Part shown: positions 60,801-64,000 of the stretch, piece by piece
How the letters are laid out: each line of letters starts with the position of its first letter
How positions within the stretch are numbered: the stretch's first letter is position 1
Assembly (NCBI GenBank): GCA_013398275.1
Contig: VZSE01008388.1
Span: 1,508,854-1,572,853, forward strand
Direction: 5' to 3'
Length of the DNA stretch: 64,000 nt
Source of the DNA: Promerops cafer
Lineage: Eukaryota > Chordata > Aves > Passeriformes > Nectariniidae
Translations under genes and position numbers: made by a program
Notes under the pieces: generated by a model
Database searches by the model: none
What the model was told of the DNA's origin: nothing
What the model saw: the letters and a program-made list of their open reading frames with translations, nothing else

Positions 60801-63800
60801 TAAGAAGGTTTGTGTCTCTGTGGCTTGGGATGCTGCTCTGCCCAGGATGTCTGTGTCCAGCTCAGACACAGTAGCCTTAGAGCAGGGGTTGCTGCAAACA
60901 TTTTCATCCAGACAAATTGACTCTGTTTGTTCCTGTTGGCTTTGTTCCTGTCTCCTCTGTGTTCCAGAAAGGGAGAATTTACCCTCTGCAAATGCAAGGC
61001 TTACACACAATTTTCCTGGAGCTCAGTCAGTCAGCCAAATCAGCAGGAGCTTTTTGGAAATGACAGGAGCCAACTGAGGTCAGTTTTGATCTGGTGGGAA
61101 CTTCACTAAACCAGTATTGGTTAGGAGTCACTTTCATTAGACCAAATCAGTAGGAACTGCAGTAAGCTGGCTGAAAAGGTGTAATTCCTGGTGAGAAGCT
61201 CTTGGATGAAAATCACCTCCTAGATGAAGGAGTCAGGGCTGTGCTGAGTTATTTGCTGCTAGGAGGGTCTTTGTTCTTGACCAGCTGAGCTAGACTAGTC
61301 TCTTCAAGATTTTTATTTCAACTTTCCTCATTGTATACTAAGACCCTTTCCAAACAGGCAGCAATGGCCCTACAGCTGTCGTGTAAGGAGCATCAGAAGT
61401 TACTATGCCCTTTGTGGGTGCCCAGAGGCCAGGCTGGAACCTTCTCTGCTCCCAGCTGCTGTCTCAATCTCACTGTGTGGTCCTCAATCTGGTTGTGTGG
61501 AGGCTTCTCTTGATCTTCAGAGATACTGCAGGAAACTATTTGCTTTCACTGTCCTCAGAGCTGTCCATTTGGAGAGGAACTGTCATAGCCTAGCATGACA
61601 CACCAATGTAGGTAGTGCTATCCTGTGGAATATTTAGCAAGCCGTGTCTCTAGCCTTGCAGCACCATGTGTGAGCATGCCCTGGGGTCTGTTGGTTGAGG
61701 TAGCTCATCCTTTCTCCCAGGATTATTTTGTGTTCTGTTTTCTGGGTTGTTACATTCTGATGTTGGCACAAATTTTCTCGGGGTGCTTCTAGGCTGTCCT
61801 GCTTCTCATGCCTCATCTGATCCATGTTCTTAGGTGACTAAGAGGGGACACAGACCACCTGGCCTCAATGCTCTGCTTTGCTACAGAATTTCTGTGTGAC
61901 CTTGAAAAGTCATGAGGTGATTTTTCCCACATTTTTTTTTTTTGTGAGCAATTAAGGGACACATTTTTAGAAGCCAAAGTCAGACTCCAAGAGAAGAGCA
62001 AGAATAAACTTTTGCATGCCAGCCATTCATGAAGTAGAGAGTACCTAAAAAAGTGTGTTTTTAGTGGAGGAATAATAAGTTTACTCTATGATCAGGAGCA
62101 TAACAACATTGACTGAGCCACCTAGGGGGAATACGGTCTGCATGTCTAGAAGCTGGACTGGGCATTATTTACTGCCTTCTTTTCCCAGTCTTGGGCCATT
62201 TCCTTGTTTATCCAGTGACAAAAATGAGGACAGTATAGGGTTGCATCAGTTTGAAGACATCTACATGAGAGGTTTTGCTGGCACAGTTACATCAGCAGCC
62301 CTCTTTGGCTGAATGAGCTTTGCAGTGTGGGACAAGCCTTAGTCTTTTGAGTTCCTTGGGGACTTAACCATAATTAGGACATAATTGTGCCTCTCTTTCC
62401 TGTAGTCTGTATGAAGATGAACACATTAAAATTAAGAGTTGCACAAGCTGTAGCTGAAGGGACCATTGAAAAACTTTGATACAGGTATAGTATCATTCAA
62501 CCAAGACTTCATAAAATGTACAATTCATAAGAGCACTTGAATGCGCACTGGATAAGTGGAAGTGCAAACAGGCAGAAGGTGGAAACGTAGATCAGTTCAA
62601 ACAATTCTCTAATTATAAATATCCTTTGCAATGCTACTAAGACACGTGTTTATATACAAGGAAGTAAAATGTAAAACAGAAGAGCATGAAGGTGATCTGT
62701 TTACTTCTAGCTACTCACCTGGCTTTCACATTGGTTTGGTTGTTGGTGCTCAATCTTGTCTCTCAAACAGTAAAATCATTGAATTGGGGATTATCAAGGG
62801 GCATGTGTGGATAATGCCACTTTACTGCAAATTTGAGGCCTTTCAGCTAATCTTTATTAGTCTCTGCTACAGGCCTAGTAGTTCTGAGACTTAGTAAGCA
62901 ATTAGGTTTCTTCCAAAATAAAATTGTGAAATGGATCCAGCTTTATGCTTGAAAGCTACTGCTGGGGGAAGTTCTGTGACCTGATCCATTCCTCCACAGA
63001 CCAGACTCTGTTATAGGAGCTTTTTCCAGCTTGGCCTGAAAAGCAGCTCTTTCTCTTGGCCTGAAAACTGATGGTCCAATTGACCTACCACTTTTGGCTT
63101 CAGGGAAAGGCCCTTATCCCACTGGTTTCAAAAACAACCCCATTCCTTGTGGCTGCTTCCTAAAGTCAGCATTTCACATCAGTGCATACTTGGCCTTTAT
63201 ATTTTCAAAGCTTTTTTTTTTTTCCCTCCCAATACTTGGGAACAGGAGGTTCAGAATGTTTGGTGATGCAAGAGCAGGGTGATGCCAGGGGCTCTATTGC
63301 TGGCAGCATAAACACCCGTGATGTATAAGCTGCTGCCAAATGAAGTTCTTAGAAAGCCACAGAAAGACTATCTGGAAAATCAACAAAGGTGTAACATGCA
63401 AATGAGCCACCTTCCTTTTTGTAGCTCTCAAAACAAATCTTTCTTCTGCAAGGTAGTTTGGGCATTTTAGGGAGTGGTAAGTGAACCACACCTCTTCTAA
63501 ATTCTTCTCACTGACCCACCACTAGGCCTTAATTCTGCCAAGCAAAAGTCTTTTAAAGTTCAATGTCAACAGACAAGTGTTGTCTGTTCTGGGTAGGGAC
63601 AACATGTATCTGAGTGATCTAAAAATATCATTCAGTGTTGAGAACAAGAAAATCTGTGTTCTTTTTAGGGACCCAAGTTACATAGAGTAAGTGAAATACA
63701 AAAATTATTAATTTGGTCCAATAATTAATTGCTGGTAGCATGTGAGGACAGTTTTCAGTAAAGACCAGTTTTCATTCTTGGTTTCCTGAACTGATACAGT

Positions 63801-64000
63801 GGAACTGTCTGTCCACTTACCTGCCTACCTCTGCTGGACATGCATGAGATTATGGTGAAGAATACAGATCTGAGTTAGATTCTTTGCATATCAGCTATGC
63901 CGTGCACAGACAGCTGGGGGAGATTGGGAAGCCAAATGCAACTTCCTTGTCATATGGGACAATCACAGAGTGAGTGACTATGCTATGGGCAGTTCTCTCT
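51876..64000. other. Gene-free intergenic DNA beyond MRPS18A
   Basis: Twelve kilobases of AT-rich unique sequence. I see no exon chain, RNA gene or young CR1. By human synteny this should be the start of the MRPS18A-VEGFA interval, but VEGFA coding sequence is not in the window. A G-rich simple repeat occurs at 58,090. Confidence 0.7.
58090..58120 (+). repeat. (GGGTGT)n simple repeat, G-quadruplex motif
   Basis: Five runs of three or four G are separated by TGT, TGT, TGT and T. This meets the G3N1-7 quadruplex rule on the + strand. It lies in the intergenic DNA beyond MRPS18A. Confidence 0.9.

Noticed and set aside
1..64000. CRISPR arrays, operons, phage or plasmid modules, rRNA or tRNA genes
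   Set aside because: None seen. The tRNA-like sequence occurs only inside the two SINEs, and all other signals are vertebrate.

Overview
This is vertebrate nuclear DNA, almost certainly from a bird and probably a songbird. Genes are split into short exons with GT/AG introns, most of the sequence is AT-rich intron or intergenic DNA, and CpG islands mark two promoters. The recognisable repeats are CR1 LINEs plus two short elements that look like a tRNA-Ile head joined to a CR1 tail, the structure of the passerine SINE TguSINE1. Nothing prokaryotic is present (no operons, CRISPR arrays or ribosome-binding sites). The songbird assignment is an inference from the SINEs.

Two protein-coding genes can be fully traced, arranged tail to tail. 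RSPH9 (radial spoke head protein 9, an axonemal protein of motile cilia) runs on the + strand from a CpG island near 8.9 kb to 27,398 in five exons. Its fourth intron is about 16.2 kb. MRPS18A (mitochondrial ribosomal protein mL66) runs on the - strand from a CpG island near 51.0 kb down to 29,424 in six exons. Every exon junction keeps the reading frame, and both proteins align end to end with the human proteins as I recall them. The order RSPH9(+)-MRPS18A(-) matches human 6p21, where VEGFA follows, so 51.9-64 kb is probably the gene-free DNA between MRPS18A and VEGFA.

Layout: 1-8,179 has no recognised gene, with one weak candidate exon near 2.6 kb; 8,180-8,625 is a CR1; 8,870-27,490 is RSPH9 with its promoter and poly(A) signal; 27,490-29,423 is the short convergent intergenic stretch with a SINE; 29,424-51,050 is MRPS18A with two CR1 copies in its introns; 51,258-51,875 is another CR1; the rest is non-coding.

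The two genes are not known to work together; they are neighbours by conserved synteny. The items most worth a second look are a perfect 40-bp inverted repeat with a 13-nt loop in RSPH9 intron 4, a single N in RSPH9 exon 1 that hides a frame-breaking assembly gap, a near-consensus RFX X-box just before the RSPH9 start codon, an in-frame upstream ATG at MRPS18A, and several conserved-looking non-coding blocks in RSPH9 intron 4. I see no evidence for a previously undescribed multi-gene system.
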